A stretch of 64,000 nt of DNA, from contig CAVVLN010000005.1 in the NCBI GenBank assembly GCA_963749145.1, forward strand, positions 62,001 through 126,000, given 5' to 3'. The position numbers were made by a program, and so were the translations under genes. This document shows positions 32,107 through 40,183 of this stretch, in pieces (the stretch's first letter is position 1; each line of letters starts with the position of its first letter). Origin of the DNA: JASHPR01 sp963749145. Its GTDB lineage: Bacteria; Actinomycetota; Actinomycetes; Streptosporangiales; Streptosporangiaceae. Below the pieces are notes generated by a model. It saw only the letters and a program-made list of their open reading frames with translations. It was not told the origin of the DNA and ran no database searches.

Positions 32107-34260
32107 TTACGCCGGGGGCACCTCCGGCAGGTAGCAACGCCACACTGGCCTGGCGCCGGCCCGCCGCGCGAGCCGCAGCAGCACCAGCGTGAGCAACACG
32201 ATCACGGCAGCACCAACGCCGCCCGGCACGCCCCCGCCGGTCCCGCCGGAGCTGCCGCCAGCATTCCCGGCGCCGCTGGCGCCGCCAGTTGCCCCGAGGG
32301 GCACCCAGGAGAACGTCGGCGTTGGCGGGGGTGGCGTACCGCCGCCACCCGGGCCGGTGCCCGCCGCCGAGGCCGCCAGCCAGGAGGCGCCCCCGCCCGG
32401 CGTTCCCGTGGCACCGGACACGGCCGGGGGCACCGCGCTGGTTCCCGGGGCCACACCGACGGTGGTCGGCGGTACCGTCCCGACGGTGGTCGGTGCCACG
32501 GCTCCGATCGTCGGCGTCACCGCGCTGGTGACGGTGGAGACCAGCGGGCCGACGGCGCCGGTGACGGTGGTCACCAGCGGGGCGACGGCTCCGGTGAGGG
32601 GAGCGACGGCGCCCGTGACGGTGGTCACCAGCGGGCCGACGGCTCCGGTGAGGGTGGTCACCAGCGGGGCGACGGCTCCGGTGAGGGGAGCGACCGCGCC
32701 AGTGGCGGTGGAGACCAGCGGGCCGACAGCGCCGGTGACGGTGGTCACGAGCGGGCCGACGGCTCCGGTGACAGTGGAGACCAACGGGGCGACGGCTCCG
32801 GTGACGGTGGAGACTATCGGGCCGACGGCGCCGGTTAGGGGGGCGATGGCGCCCGTGACGGTGGTCACCAGCGGGCCGACGGCGCCGGTGAGGGGAGCGG
32901 CTGCGCCGGTGACGGTCGAGACGAGGGGATCCACCGCGGCGGTTAGGGGGGCGACGGCGCCGGTGACGGTGGTCACCAGCGGGGCGACGGCTCCGGTGAG
33001 GGGAGCGACCGCGCCGGTGGCGGTGGTCACGAGCGGGGTGACGGCGCCGGTGAGGGGGGCGATGGCGCCGGTGACGGTGGTCACCAGCGGGCCCACGGCT
33101 CCGGTGAGGGGAGCGACTGGGCCGGTGACGGTGGAGACGACCGGGGCGACGGCGGCGGTGGCGGTGGAGACGAGCGGGGTCACCGCGCCGGTGGCAGTGG
33201 AAACGACCGGGGCGACGGCGGCGGTGGCGGTGGTCACGAGCGGGGTCACCGCGCCGGTGGCAGTGGAGACGACCGGGGCGACGGCGGCGGTGGCGGTGGT
33301 CACGAGCGGGACGACGGCGCCGGTGACGGCGGACACCGCTGAGGTCACCGCGCCGGTGGCGGTCGATACTGCAGGGGCGACCGGGGCAACCGCGCCGGTG
33401 ACGGCGGAGACGACCGGCGCCACCGGCCCGGTGATGGAGGCGACTGGGGCGACCGCACCGGTGATCGGCGTCACCGCTCCGGCCGCGGACCCGACTGGGG
33501 CGACCGGCGCAGTGGCCTCGGCCACCGTCGGCGTCACCGAAGCCGTCGCGGTCTTACCGACCGAAGCGACCTGGCTCACAACCGGGGATGCCGGGGTGCT
33601 GGCCTGGGGGGCCGAGCCGGTCAGGCCGGAGGTGGCGGCCGAGATGGCCTGCCCGACCGCTGATGCGCCGGTCCCGGTGCTCGCGGTCGCGGCGGGGGTG
33701 CTGGGCGGGCTGGCGGTGGCGGCCGGGGTGACGGCCGATAGCGCCGCCGTCACCGCCTGGGCCACCGGAGCCCCGGCGGATGCCGAAGGGCTGGACGAGG
33801 CCGAAGCGCCTGACGTCGCCGAGGTGCTCGGGGCCGGGCTCGCTGCCGGGGTGCTCGGGGCTGCCGGGGTGCTCGGGGCCGCGCGGGTGCTCGTCGCTGC
33901 CGGCGTGCTGGGGGCGGCCGGAGAGCTGGACGACGCTGCCGGGCTGGATGATGCCGGGCCTCCGGAGGACGCCGCGGCGCTGGACGCGGGTCCCGAGCCG
34001 GTCACCGTGGACGTAGCCGCCGACACGGCCTGGCCAACCACCGAGGAGGGACCTGCGCCACCCGAGGAGGGACCCGCGCTACCCGTGGAGGCCGCGCTCT
34101 GCGCGGCCACGGAACTGGGATCGGTGGCCGCCGATGCGGGCCTCGCCGTGAGCAGCGACAGGCCTAGAAGCAGGCCCAGGGCAGCCATGGCGATACCTGC
34201 GACCCACAGGCCGAGTCGCAGGACACTTGTGACTACCCCCTTGGTCACAAGTGTCACCAT
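32107..34260 (-). CDS. Surface protein built of TGAV repeats
   Basis: 717 residues. Signal helix (about 14-44, ending ARPASAA), a Ser/Pro/Ala/Thr-rich stalk (45-250), about 30 imperfect copies of an 11-residue motif such as TGAVAPLVSTV (250-590), a Gly-rich region and a C-terminal membrane helix (AAVIVLLTLVLLRLARRAG) with a basic tail. Almost no charged residues occur in the repeats. The signal and C-terminal anchor suggest a fibrous cell-surface protein. The antisense strand is also open (32189-34303) but lacks these signals. A 12-bp dyad covers codons 2-13. Confidence 0.75.
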   Translation of the reverse strand: MVTLVTKGVVTSVLRLGLWVAGIAMAALGLLLGLSLLTARPASAATDPSSVAAQSAASTGSAGPSSGGAGPSSVVGQAVSAATSTVTGSGPASSAAASSGGPASSSPAASSSSPAAPSTPAATSTRAAPSTPAAPSTPAASPAPSTSATSGASASSSPSASAGAPVAQAVTAALSAVTPAATASPPSTPAATASTGTGASAVGQAISAATSGLTGSAPQASTPASPVVSQVASVGKTATASVTPTVAEATAPVAPVGSAAGAVTPITGAVAPVASITGPVAPVVSAVTGAVAPVAPAVSTATGAVTSAVSAVTGAVVPLVTTATAAVAPVVSTATGAVTPLVTTATAAVAPVVSTATGAVTPLVSTATAAVAPVVSTVTGPVAPLTGAVGPLVTTVTGAIAPLTGAVTPLVTTATGAVAPLTGAVAPLVTTVTGAVAPLTAAVDPLVSTVTGAAAPLTGAVGPLVTTVTGAIAPLTGAVGPIVSTVTGAVAPLVSTVTGAVGPLVTTVTGAVGPLVSTATGAVAPLTGAVAPLVTTLTGAVGPLVTTVTGAVAPLTGAVAPLVTTVTGAVGPLVSTVTSAVTPTIGAVAPTTVGTVPPTTVGVAPGTSAVPPAVSGATGTPGGGASWLAASAAGTGPGGGGTPPPPTPTFSWVPLGATGGASGAGNAGGSSGGTGGGVPGGVGAAVIVLLTLVLLRLARRAGARPVWRCYLPEVPPA
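34222..34255. promoter_or_regulatory. 12-bp perfect dyad at the 5' end of the TGAV-repeat gene
   Basis: GACACTTGTGAC (34222-34233) and GTCACAAGTGTC (34244-34255) are perfect complements across a 10-nt spacer, starting within codon 2 of the annotated frame. Either an operator (which would argue for a later start codon) or an mRNA hairpin hiding the start region. Confidence 0.55.
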
Positions 34261-34529
34261 AACCCGTCATTCTAGGGGGCGTCTAGATCTGAACGATGAA
34301 TAAGAGCGAAATAACCAGAAGAAGCACGAAGCAAGCGCTTGGCTCACTAATCCCGCCGGCGGACGACGCCAGCGAGCGGGTCGGGCCGATCCGGAGGATG
34401 GCGACCCCGCCGTTGCGGTCACGGCAGCGGGTGGACCAGGAAAAACGCCCACACGGAGGCGTTGGCGTCCACCGCGTAGCTTTGCGAGCCCAGCATCTTG
34501 GGTGAAAGCCAGGGGATCTTCGGGCCGCT

Positions 34530-34775
34530 CGGCCATTCGTGTCCCCTCCGTCGAGGGTGTACAACTCGACATTGGCACCGCCCCTCGCATCTGGCGTACC
34601 TGGTCAGGCGATAGCCGTGGTCGGCCCCGGGCCGGGTAACGGTGCGATCTCCCGCCCTTGCATTGTCACCAGCTATGGCCGCAAGGACGTGCATGCCCAG
34701 GTCGGCGAGATGGGAGGCGGCCTCGCGGCCCAGGCTGCGGTGGGCGCTGGTGATCAGCGCGATCCGGTCAGATGA
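34530..34775 (-). pseudogene. Short-chain dehydrogenase remnant
   Basis: One frame reads DRIALITSAHRSLGREAASH and LADLGMHVLAA, the nucleotide-binding start of an SDR with TSAHRSLG in place of TGxxxGxG. A second frame then gives GANVELYTLDGGD, the next conserved segment. The remainder of the gene is absent. This remnant fills most of the 493-bp gap between the TGAV-repeat gene and the DUF3040 gene; 34283-34530 has only unrecognised sequence. Confidence 0.55.
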
Positions 34776-35251
34776 GACGGTAGCCAGGAGGTGAGTTCTG
34801 CCCCGTTTCCGGCGGGTTCGTCACGCTGGCCTGTCCGCCGGATGACGAGCGTGCCCGCGGATGGCCCCTTGTCTGCGGGGGCCAGCCCGAGGCAGCCCAC
34901 GGCCGGGCCCCCGCACGGTTTGGCCCGGTCGCCCGCGGTGGTAGCCACCGCCCCCGCGATCAGCCCGACCGCGATCAGGAGCCAGATCGCCAGCCCGACG
35001 CGCTGCCGGTCCAGCCAGCGCCGGCGCCCGCGGGCGGGACGGCCTGCCGGTTCTGGCCCCGGCGGTCGGCGGTCGCGCGGGCGGCCGGTACGCCACCGCC
35101 GTCCCGGCCGGATGCTCTCCCGCGTCGGCATCTCCTCGCCCGCGGTCAGCCGGGTGAACGCGGCCAGCATCGAGGCCAGCTTGGGATCGGTCCTGGCGAG
35201 ATCGTCCACGATGCAGTCCAGTGCGTGCTGCTCCCGCGCGCTGAGGCTCAT
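34754..35251 (-). CDS. DUF3040 membrane protein
   Basis: 165 residues from ATG 35251, MSLSAREQHALDCIVDDLAR, the DUF3040 start (an acidic helix that precedes membrane segments in actinobacterial proteins of unknown role). An Arg/Pro-rich stretch and one membrane helix (LAIWLLIAVGLIAGAVATTA) follow; most family members have two helices. The C-terminal 50 residues contain two Cys and no recognised domain. Its 3' end abuts the SDR remnant. Confidence 0.75.
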   Translation of the reverse strand: MSLSAREQHALDCIVDDLARTDPKLASMLAAFTRLTAGEEMPTRESIRPGRRWRTGRPRDRRPPGPEPAGRPARGRRRWLDRQRVGLAIWLLIAVGLIAGAVATTAGDRAKPCGGPAVGCLGLAPADKGPSAGTLVIRRTGQRDEPAGNGAELTSWLPSHLTGSR

Positions 35252-35331
35252 GACCCGCCACCTCTTCGCCGTGCCGTGACCCGGCACCTACCTCGCGATA
35301 CGACCTATTCTCGCAGCCTTGGGGCTCGGAA

Positions 35332-35434
35332 GCGATCCCGCCTGGGACTGGGAGGCGATCCCGCCTGGGACTGGGAGGCGATCCCGCCTGGGACTGGGAG
35401 GCGATCCCGCCTGGGACTGGGAGGCGATCCCGCG
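35332..35434. repeat. 23-bp tandem repeat, four copies and a partial fifth
   Basis: Identical 23-bp units (GCGATCCCGCCTGGGACTGG then GAG) start at 35332, 35355, 35378 and 35401, with ten bases of a fifth at 35424. There are no spacers, so it is not a CRISPR. No gene is seen in 35252-35974, the gap that holds this array and those at 35600 and 35672. Confidence 0.9.
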
Positions 35435-35599
35435 CCGTTAGCTGACCGGGCCGCGCCTTTAGTCGCCGGGCTTTCGGCGGCGCCACGGCGGACCGCGCCG
35501 TACCCTCGACGCCGCGCTGGCCCGCCCGCCTCCCTTTCAGCCCATGATCCGCCAGAACGGACAATTTTCAGCCACTATGACCGATAGACGTCCGTCGTA

Positions 35600-35659
35600 A
35601 TCGATCAACGCCGCAGGTGGGGCGGCCAGATCGATCAACGCCGCAGGTGGGGCGGCCAG
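35600..35659. repeat. 30-bp direct repeat, two adjacent copies
   Basis: Copies at 35600-35629 and 35630-35659 are identical and contain ATCGATCAACGCC. Head-to-tail without spacer, in non-coding DNA. Confidence 0.85.
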
Positions 35660-35671
35660 CCTGCTGGCACC

Positions 35672-35707
35672 GATCTGACCCGTCACCGGGGGCGATCTGA
35701 CCCGTCA
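35672..35707. repeat. 14-bp direct repeat, 22-bp period
   Basis: GATCTGACCCGTCA occurs at 35672-35685 and 35694-35707. Third small repeat type in the same non-coding gap. Confidence 0.8.
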
Positions 35708-35974
35708 TCAGGGCGGCCTGATCCCAGCGCACGCCACCATCCGCTCCGAATGCCCGTATGTCCGGCGCGCGGGACTGCGGCTTGCCCCAGCTCATCCGGC
35801 CTGGCCGGGAAAGTCCTGATGCCCGGGCCGCCGATGCCAGACCCGAGCCTGATGACATGCGGATAAACCGGGCATGATGCCCTTTCCGGGCCGCTGATCT
35901 GGGATTTTACGATTCTCGCGGCACCGGGGCGGGAAAACAAGAGACGGCCCCTGAAAGGAGCGGAGATTATTTCA

Positions 35975-36466
35975 ATGCGCAAAGAAGGGGAACAACAGAA
36001 AATGTGTTTCCGAAAACCTGTGGTCATGGCGTTTGTGATCCTGATGACGCTGGCTTTTACCATCGGGCCCGCGCACGCCACGACCTTTGGAAACAGGAAA
36101 CCTCTACGTGACATCGCCTATGAATACGCCGTCGCCCAGCAGGGCAAGTGGTACTGCTGGGGAGGCACCGGGCCGTCGTGCTACGACTGCTCCGGGCTCG
36201 TCTACGAGGCCTATCTGCACGTAGACATCGATCTGGGCCGCACCACCTACGACATGCTCGACAGCGGCCAGCTCATCAGGATCAGCCAGGCTCAGGCCCG
36301 GCGGGGAGACCTTGCCTTTTTCGGGACCGGGCACGTGGAACTCGTCGATCACGGGGATATAACGTTTGGCGCGCACGCCACCGGCCAGCTGATCGGCTGG
36401 ATCACCACGAACAGCTACTGGCATCCCACGGCCTACTACCGGGTCAGGGGCGCTGGCCAGCGATGA
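35975..36466 (+). CDS. Secreted NlpC/P60 endopeptidase
   Basis: 163 residues. A signal peptide (PVVMAFVILMTLAFTIGPAHA, about 15-35) precedes a compact NlpC/P60 domain: YDCSGLV with catalytic Cys72, RRGDLAFFGTGHVELV with His120, and HATGQLIGW downstream. Such enzymes cut peptidoglycan stem peptides outside the cell. AAAGGAG and GGAG precede the ATG. It has no binding module and stands alone, so it may be a small wall hydrolase or an effector. Confidence 0.9.
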   Translation: MRKEGEQQKMCFRKPVVMAFVILMTLAFTIGPAHATTFGNRKPLRDIAYEYAVAQQGKWYCWGGTGPSCYDCSGLVYEAYLHVDIDLGRTTYDMLDSGQLIRISQAQARRGDLAFFGTGHVELVDHGDITFGAHATGQLIGWITTNSYWHPTAYYRVRGAGQR

Positions 36467-36508
36467 GATTAATCCGCGCGTCCGCCTGACCGCCGGGCCA
36501 GCATTCCT

Positions 36509-37552
36509 TTATCCCGCCGGGTACCGGTCACCCGGGATCCGGCGGCGCTCGACGAACACCTCGTACAGGTCGTCGGCCGTCTGCTTGATGACGTCGCGGC
36601 CCTCGAGATCGCCGAGGAAGCGGGCGCTGATGGCCTCGGCGCCGAGCAGCGCGCCGACCAGGCTGCCGCAGATCGCGCCGGTGCTGTCGCTGTCCCCGTC
36701 GTGGTTGACCGCGAGCAGCACGGCCGACCGGAAGTCGCCGCCGGCCAGGGCGCAGTAGGTGGCGATGCCGAGCGCTTCCTCGGCGACCCAGCCCTGGCCC
36801 AGGCCGGCCACGCTGGCGGCGAGCGCGGGCCCGGCCCGGGCGGACGCCGCCGCGCCGTTGAGGGCGCGCGCGACCTCGCCGCCGTCCGGACTGTCCTCGA
36901 GGCGGCCGATCGCGATGTCGACGGCCTCGCTCAGGTCATGGCCGGCGATGACCTCGCGGATCATCAGGGCCAGCGCGCCCGCCGCGAGGTACCCGCTCGG
37001 ATGGCCGTGGGTGAGCGCCGCGGCCTGGCAGCCCAGCGCGAACGGGTCGCCGTCGGCGAGGCCGGCGGGCGCGACGCGCATCACGCCGCCGCAGCCCTTG
37101 CTGTCGTTGGACGGCTCGGCCGCCGACCCGGGCTGCCCCGACTCCAGCGCCCGCAGGCAGGTGGATCCCGGCGCCCGTGAGGCGTGCAGGAAAGGCTGCG
37201 CGAGCAGCCACCCTCCCTCGCTGCCCGCGCCGCCCGGCCTGCGCCCTTGCGTGGCCAGCCATCGCTGATACGCCGCCCACAGCAGCGACGGCACGTCGGG
37301 CGAGCCGCCCGCCAGCACCTGCTGCTGGGCCCGGATCAGCCCGTCGGCGGTGAACAGCGTCATCTGGGTGTCATCGGTGATCGCGCCGAGGCGTCCGTAG
37401 GCGGGGCCGTAGCCGGTCACCCCGGCCGGGCCGAGCTTCTCCCGGATCTCGGCCAGGGACAGGAACTCGACATTCGCGCCGACCGCGTCCCCGACCGCGC
37501 CGCCGAGCAGGCAGCCGCGGTACCGGCTGCGCAAGGAAGGGCCCGCGCTCAT
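36509..37552 (-). CDS. ADP-ribosylglycohydrolase family protein
   Basis: 347 residues of the DraG/ARH all-helical fold. Metal-binding motifs are complete: GAVGDAVGA (18-26), TDDTQMT (59-65, Thr59-Asp60-Asp61) and NHDGDSDSTGAICGSLVGAL near 280. These enzymes remove ADP-ribose from proteins, nucleic acids or small molecules using Mg2+. The ATG overlaps the upstream mazG-like stop by four bases (ATGA), so both are co-translated, which suggests linked nucleotide or ADP-ribose clearance. Confidence 0.92.
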   Translation of the reverse strand: MSAGPSLRSRYRGCLLGGAVGDAVGANVEFLSLAEIREKLGPAGVTGYGPAYGRLGAITDDTQMTLFTADGLIRAQQQVLAGGSPDVPSLLWAAYQRWLATQGRRPGGAGSEGGWLLAQPFLHASRAPGSTCLRALESGQPGSAAEPSNDSKGCGGVMRVAPAGLADGDPFALGCQAAALTHGHPSGYLAAGALALMIREVIAGHDLSEAVDIAIGRLEDSPDGGEVARALNGAAASARAGPALAASVAGLGQGWVAEEALGIATYCALAGGDFRSAVLLAVNHDGDSDSTGAICGSLVGALLGAEAISARFLGDLEGRDVIKQTADDLYEVFVERRRIPGDRYPAG

Positions 37553-37881
37553 CGCGGGTCATCCCGCCCGGGCGGGTACCGGCGCTCGGAGTCAGCCATC
37601 TTGGCCAGCGCGGCCGCTCCGAGGTCGATGCCCAGCACGTCGGCCAGCAGCACCAGGTAGAGCAGCACGTCGGCCATCTCCTCCCCGGCCCGGGTCCGCA
37701 GCGGCTCGTCCCGGGCCAGCCGCCGCGCGTCGGCCGCGGGCAGCCACTGGAACAGCTCGGCCAGCTCGCCGACCTCACCGACCAGGGCCAGCAGCACGGA
37801 TTTGGGATCGTGGAACCGCCCCCAGTCCCGTTCACCGGCGAACCGCCGCATCCGGTCGCGCAGCACCTCGAGTTCGGCCAC
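37549..37881 (-). CDS. MazG-like nucleotide pyrophosphohydrolase
   Basis: 110 residues of the compact all-alpha NTP pyrophosphohydrolase type: FHDPKSVLLALVGEVGELAE supplies the first E-x-x-E pair and EEMADVLLYLVLLADVL the second acidic helix. Such enzymes hydrolyse NTPs, often non-canonical ones, to NMP and pyrophosphate. GTG 37881 begins the conserved part; its ribosome site is weak. ATGA overlap with the ADP-ribosylglycohydrolase gene. Confidence 0.85.
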   Translation of the reverse strand: MAELEVLRDRMRRFAGERDWGRFHDPKSVLLALVGEVGELAELFQWLPAADARRLARDEPLRTRAGEEMADVLLYLVLLADVLGIDLGAAALAKMADSERRYPPGRDDPR

Positions 37882-37945
37882 CCGTGCAGCATGCCACGCC
37901 GGTCCCGGCGCTGGGCGGCGGACAGGGCGCCGGTAGGGTTCCGGC

Positions 37946-38800
37946 GTGGGCTGGGACGAGGTGGCCGCCGGGGTCTTCCAGCGCCGGTACGACCCGCTGG
38001 ACGTGAGCGTCTGCGTGGTACGCGGGTCGGCCGGGCTGGCGGTCGTCGACACCCGGTCGTCGCCGCGCCAGGCCGACGAGATCCTCGCGGACCTGCGTGA
38101 GCTCGGCCGCGGGCCGGTCCGCTGGGTGATCAACACCCACGCGCACTTCGACCACTGCTTCGGCAACCAGCGGTTCGGCCCGGGCTCGGACCTGAACGTG
38201 CCGGTCTACGGCCACCTCCGGGCCCCGGCGCACCTGGACGAGTTCGAGCGGCCGCTGCTCGCCGAGTGGATCGCCCTCGGTGAGGAGCCAGCGGGGGAAT
38301 GGCCCGAGGTGATCATCACCGCGCCCACCGACCTGGTCGGGGACCGGCACGCGCTGGATCTCGGCAGCCGGGTGGTCGCGCTGCTGCACCTGGGCCGCGG
38401 CCACACCGACAACGACCTGCTGGTGCACGTGCCGGACGCGGGCGCGTGGCTGACCGGCGACGTGATCGAGGAATCCGGCCCGCCGTGTTACGGGCCGGAC
38501 AGCTTCCCGCTCGAGTGGCCGGGCACCGTGACCCGGCTGCTCGCCCTGACCGGCGAGAGCGACGTGCTGGTGCCCGGGCACGGCCGGCCGGTCGGCCCGC
38601 CGTTCGCGCGGGACCAGCAGGCCCAGCTGGCCGGCGTGGCGGAGCTGATCAGGGAGCTGCACGCCACCGGAGTGCCGGCCGGCGAGGCGGCCGCGGCGGG
38701 CGCGGGCCGGTGGCCGCTGCCCGTCGACGACCTGGCCCACGCGATCGAGGCGGGTTACGGCCAGCTCGGCGGCAAGGGCCCGCGGCCCGCCGGGCCGTAA
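37946..38800 (+). CDS. Metallo-beta-lactamase fold hydrolase
   Basis: 284 residues with the full metal site: THAHFDH (His65, His67, Asp69, His70), GHTDND (His153) and VPGHGRP (His212), plus LTGDVIEE in between. The family contains many hydrolases; the exact substrate is not evident. Divergent from mazG-like, with start codons 64 bp apart. Confidence 0.88.
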   Translation: MGWDEVAAGVFQRRYDPLDVSVCVVRGSAGLAVVDTRSSPRQADEILADLRELGRGPVRWVINTHAHFDHCFGNQRFGPGSDLNVPVYGHLRAPAHLDEFERPLLAEWIALGEEPAGEWPEVIITAPTDLVGDRHALDLGSRVVALLHLGRGHTDNDLLVHVPDAGAWLTGDVIEESGPPCYGPDSFPLEWPGTVTRLLALTGESDVLVPGHGRPVGPPFARDQQAQLAGVAELIRELHATGVPAGEAAAAGAGRWPLPVDDLAHAIEAGYGQLGGKGPRPAGP

Positions 38801-38956
38801 GCCGCGGGCGCCTCATCGCGCCCGGGCAGCAGGACCCGGACCTGGCCGGACAGAGCCGGGCGGCGGGATGGTGCGGCGGCCGAGCGTCTGGGTACCGTCC
38901 GTAGGAAGCGCCAGCCGCCCAAGAGCGTCGGCTGGCCACCTTGGGGGGTGCCGGCC

Positions 38957-39808
38957 ATGAGCCTGTACACCGAGATCCGTCATCCCCGGGCGCACGCACG
39001 GCGGAGCCAGGATCCGGCGCACGCCGGCGAGCAGGCCGGGTTCAACGACCGGCTGGCCGCCTGGATCACGGCGAAGATCGGGTCGATGTGGACCGTGTAC
39101 GTCTGCTCGGCGGTCACGGTGATCTGGATGGTGCTCGGCGCCCGGCCGGTCCTGGGCTTCGACCCGTACCCGTATCCGTTCCTGCTGTTCCTCGGCAACG
39201 TCGCCCAGCTGCTGCTGATCTTCATCATCCTGCTCGGCCAGCAGGTGCTCGGCCGCTCCGCGGACCGCCGGTCGGTCCACACCTACGAGGACGCGGAGGC
39301 CATCCTGGTCGACTGCGAGCAGATCCAGAACCACCTGCTGGCGCAGGACACGCACCTGGCCGGGGTCGCCGGCCTGGAGGCCGTTACGCCGCAGGACCAG
39401 GCCGCGGAGCGGATCGAGGCGCCACCCGCGACCGAGGATGAGTACGTCGGGGTCAACGGCCGGCTGGCCGCCTGGCTGACCCACCGGGCCGGTACGATGA
39501 CCGCCTTCTACGTCGCGCTGGCCTTCCAGGCCGCCTGGATGATCGCCGGGCAGGCCGCCGGGTTCGACCCGTACCCGTACCAGTTCCTGCTGTTCCTGTC
39601 CAGCCAGGCCCAGCTGCTGCTGATGTTCGTGATCATGGTGGGCCAGCGGGTGATCGGGCGCGCGGCGGACAAGCGCGCGGACCAGACCTACCACAACGCG
39701 GAGGCCGTGCTGCACGCGTGCGAGCGCCTGCAGGCTCACCTGCGGGCCCAGGACCTCGCCATCCGCCACGTCGCCGAGCACCTCCGGGAGTGCCCGGCCG
39801 CCCGGTAA
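38957..39808 (+). CDS. Tandem DUF1003 membrane protein
   Basis: 283 residues containing two DUF1003 units, each NxRLAAWxT followed by two membrane helices around a FDPYPY(P/Q)FLLFL motif (about 60-100 and 170-215). Most DUF1003 proteins carry one unit, so this is an internal duplication; the second repeats the first almost step by step. The role is unknown. ATG 38957 is preferred over GTG 38948 for spacing from GGGGGTG. Confidence 0.82.
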   Translation: MSLYTEIRHPRAHARRSQDPAHAGEQAGFNDRLAAWITAKIGSMWTVYVCSAVTVIWMVLGARPVLGFDPYPYPFLLFLGNVAQLLLIFIILLGQQVLGRSADRRSVHTYEDAEAILVDCEQIQNHLLAQDTHLAGVAGLEAVTPQDQAAERIEAPPATEDEYVGVNGRLAAWLTHRAGTMTAFYVALAFQAAWMIAGQAAGFDPYPYQFLLFLSSQAQLLLMFVIMVGQRVIGRAADKRADQTYHNAEAVLHACERLQAHLRAQDLAIRHVAEHLRECPAAR

Positions 39809-39814
39809 CTGCGG

Positions 39815-40183
39815 TTACATCCCCATAATGGCCTGTATCCGACCGTTCGCGACCGCGTCGAGCAGGGCCTGGTAGTCGCGGGCGTTCTGCTCCGCGTAGG
39901 CGAGCGCGAAATCCGCGATCGCGTCGTCGAACTCCCGGCCGTCCTTGCCCTCGCCCAGGTACCCGGACAGCACCGTGGCCCGGCCGGTGCGGGCGTGCCC
40001 GCGGGCCAGGGCCCAGCCGCACAGCCGCCCGTAGTAGTTGAGCTGCCCGGGGTCCATCGCGGGCACGTCCATGCTGCCCTTCATGTCCCGGAGCTGGCGC
40101 ACGTAGTAGTCGCGGCTGGGCTTCCCGTCCGCCGCGATGCCCTTGGTCCAGCCGAGGAACTCGTCGGTGGCGGCCTGGGTCAT
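39815..40183 (-). CDS. DUF2252 protein, C-terminal part (split gene)
   Basis: 122 residues matching the end of DUF2252 proteins: DYYVRQLRDMKGS, YGRLCGWALARGHARTG and DFALAYAEQNARDYQALLDA. The N-terminal part is the next gene upstream (40180-41238). One base appears missing near 40186-40192; restoring it would give a single protein of about 470 residues, the usual family size. The break created an ATGA overlap, so the two halves could still be translated together. Confidence 0.75.
   Translation of the reverse strand: MTQAATDEFLGWTKGIAADGKPSRDYYVRQLRDMKGSMDVPAMDPGQLNYYGRLCGWALARGHARTGRATVLSGYLGEGKDGREFDDAIADFALAYAEQNARDYQALLDAVANGRIQAIMGM

Noticed and set aside
32189..34303. 704-codon open frame on the plus strand, antisense to the TGAV-repeat gene
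   Set aside because: It is open because the repeat is periodic and GC-rich; only the minus strand has a signal helix and C-terminal membrane anchor.
35332..35434. Possible CRISPR array
   Set aside because: Units are head-to-tail with no variable spacers and no cas genes nearby.
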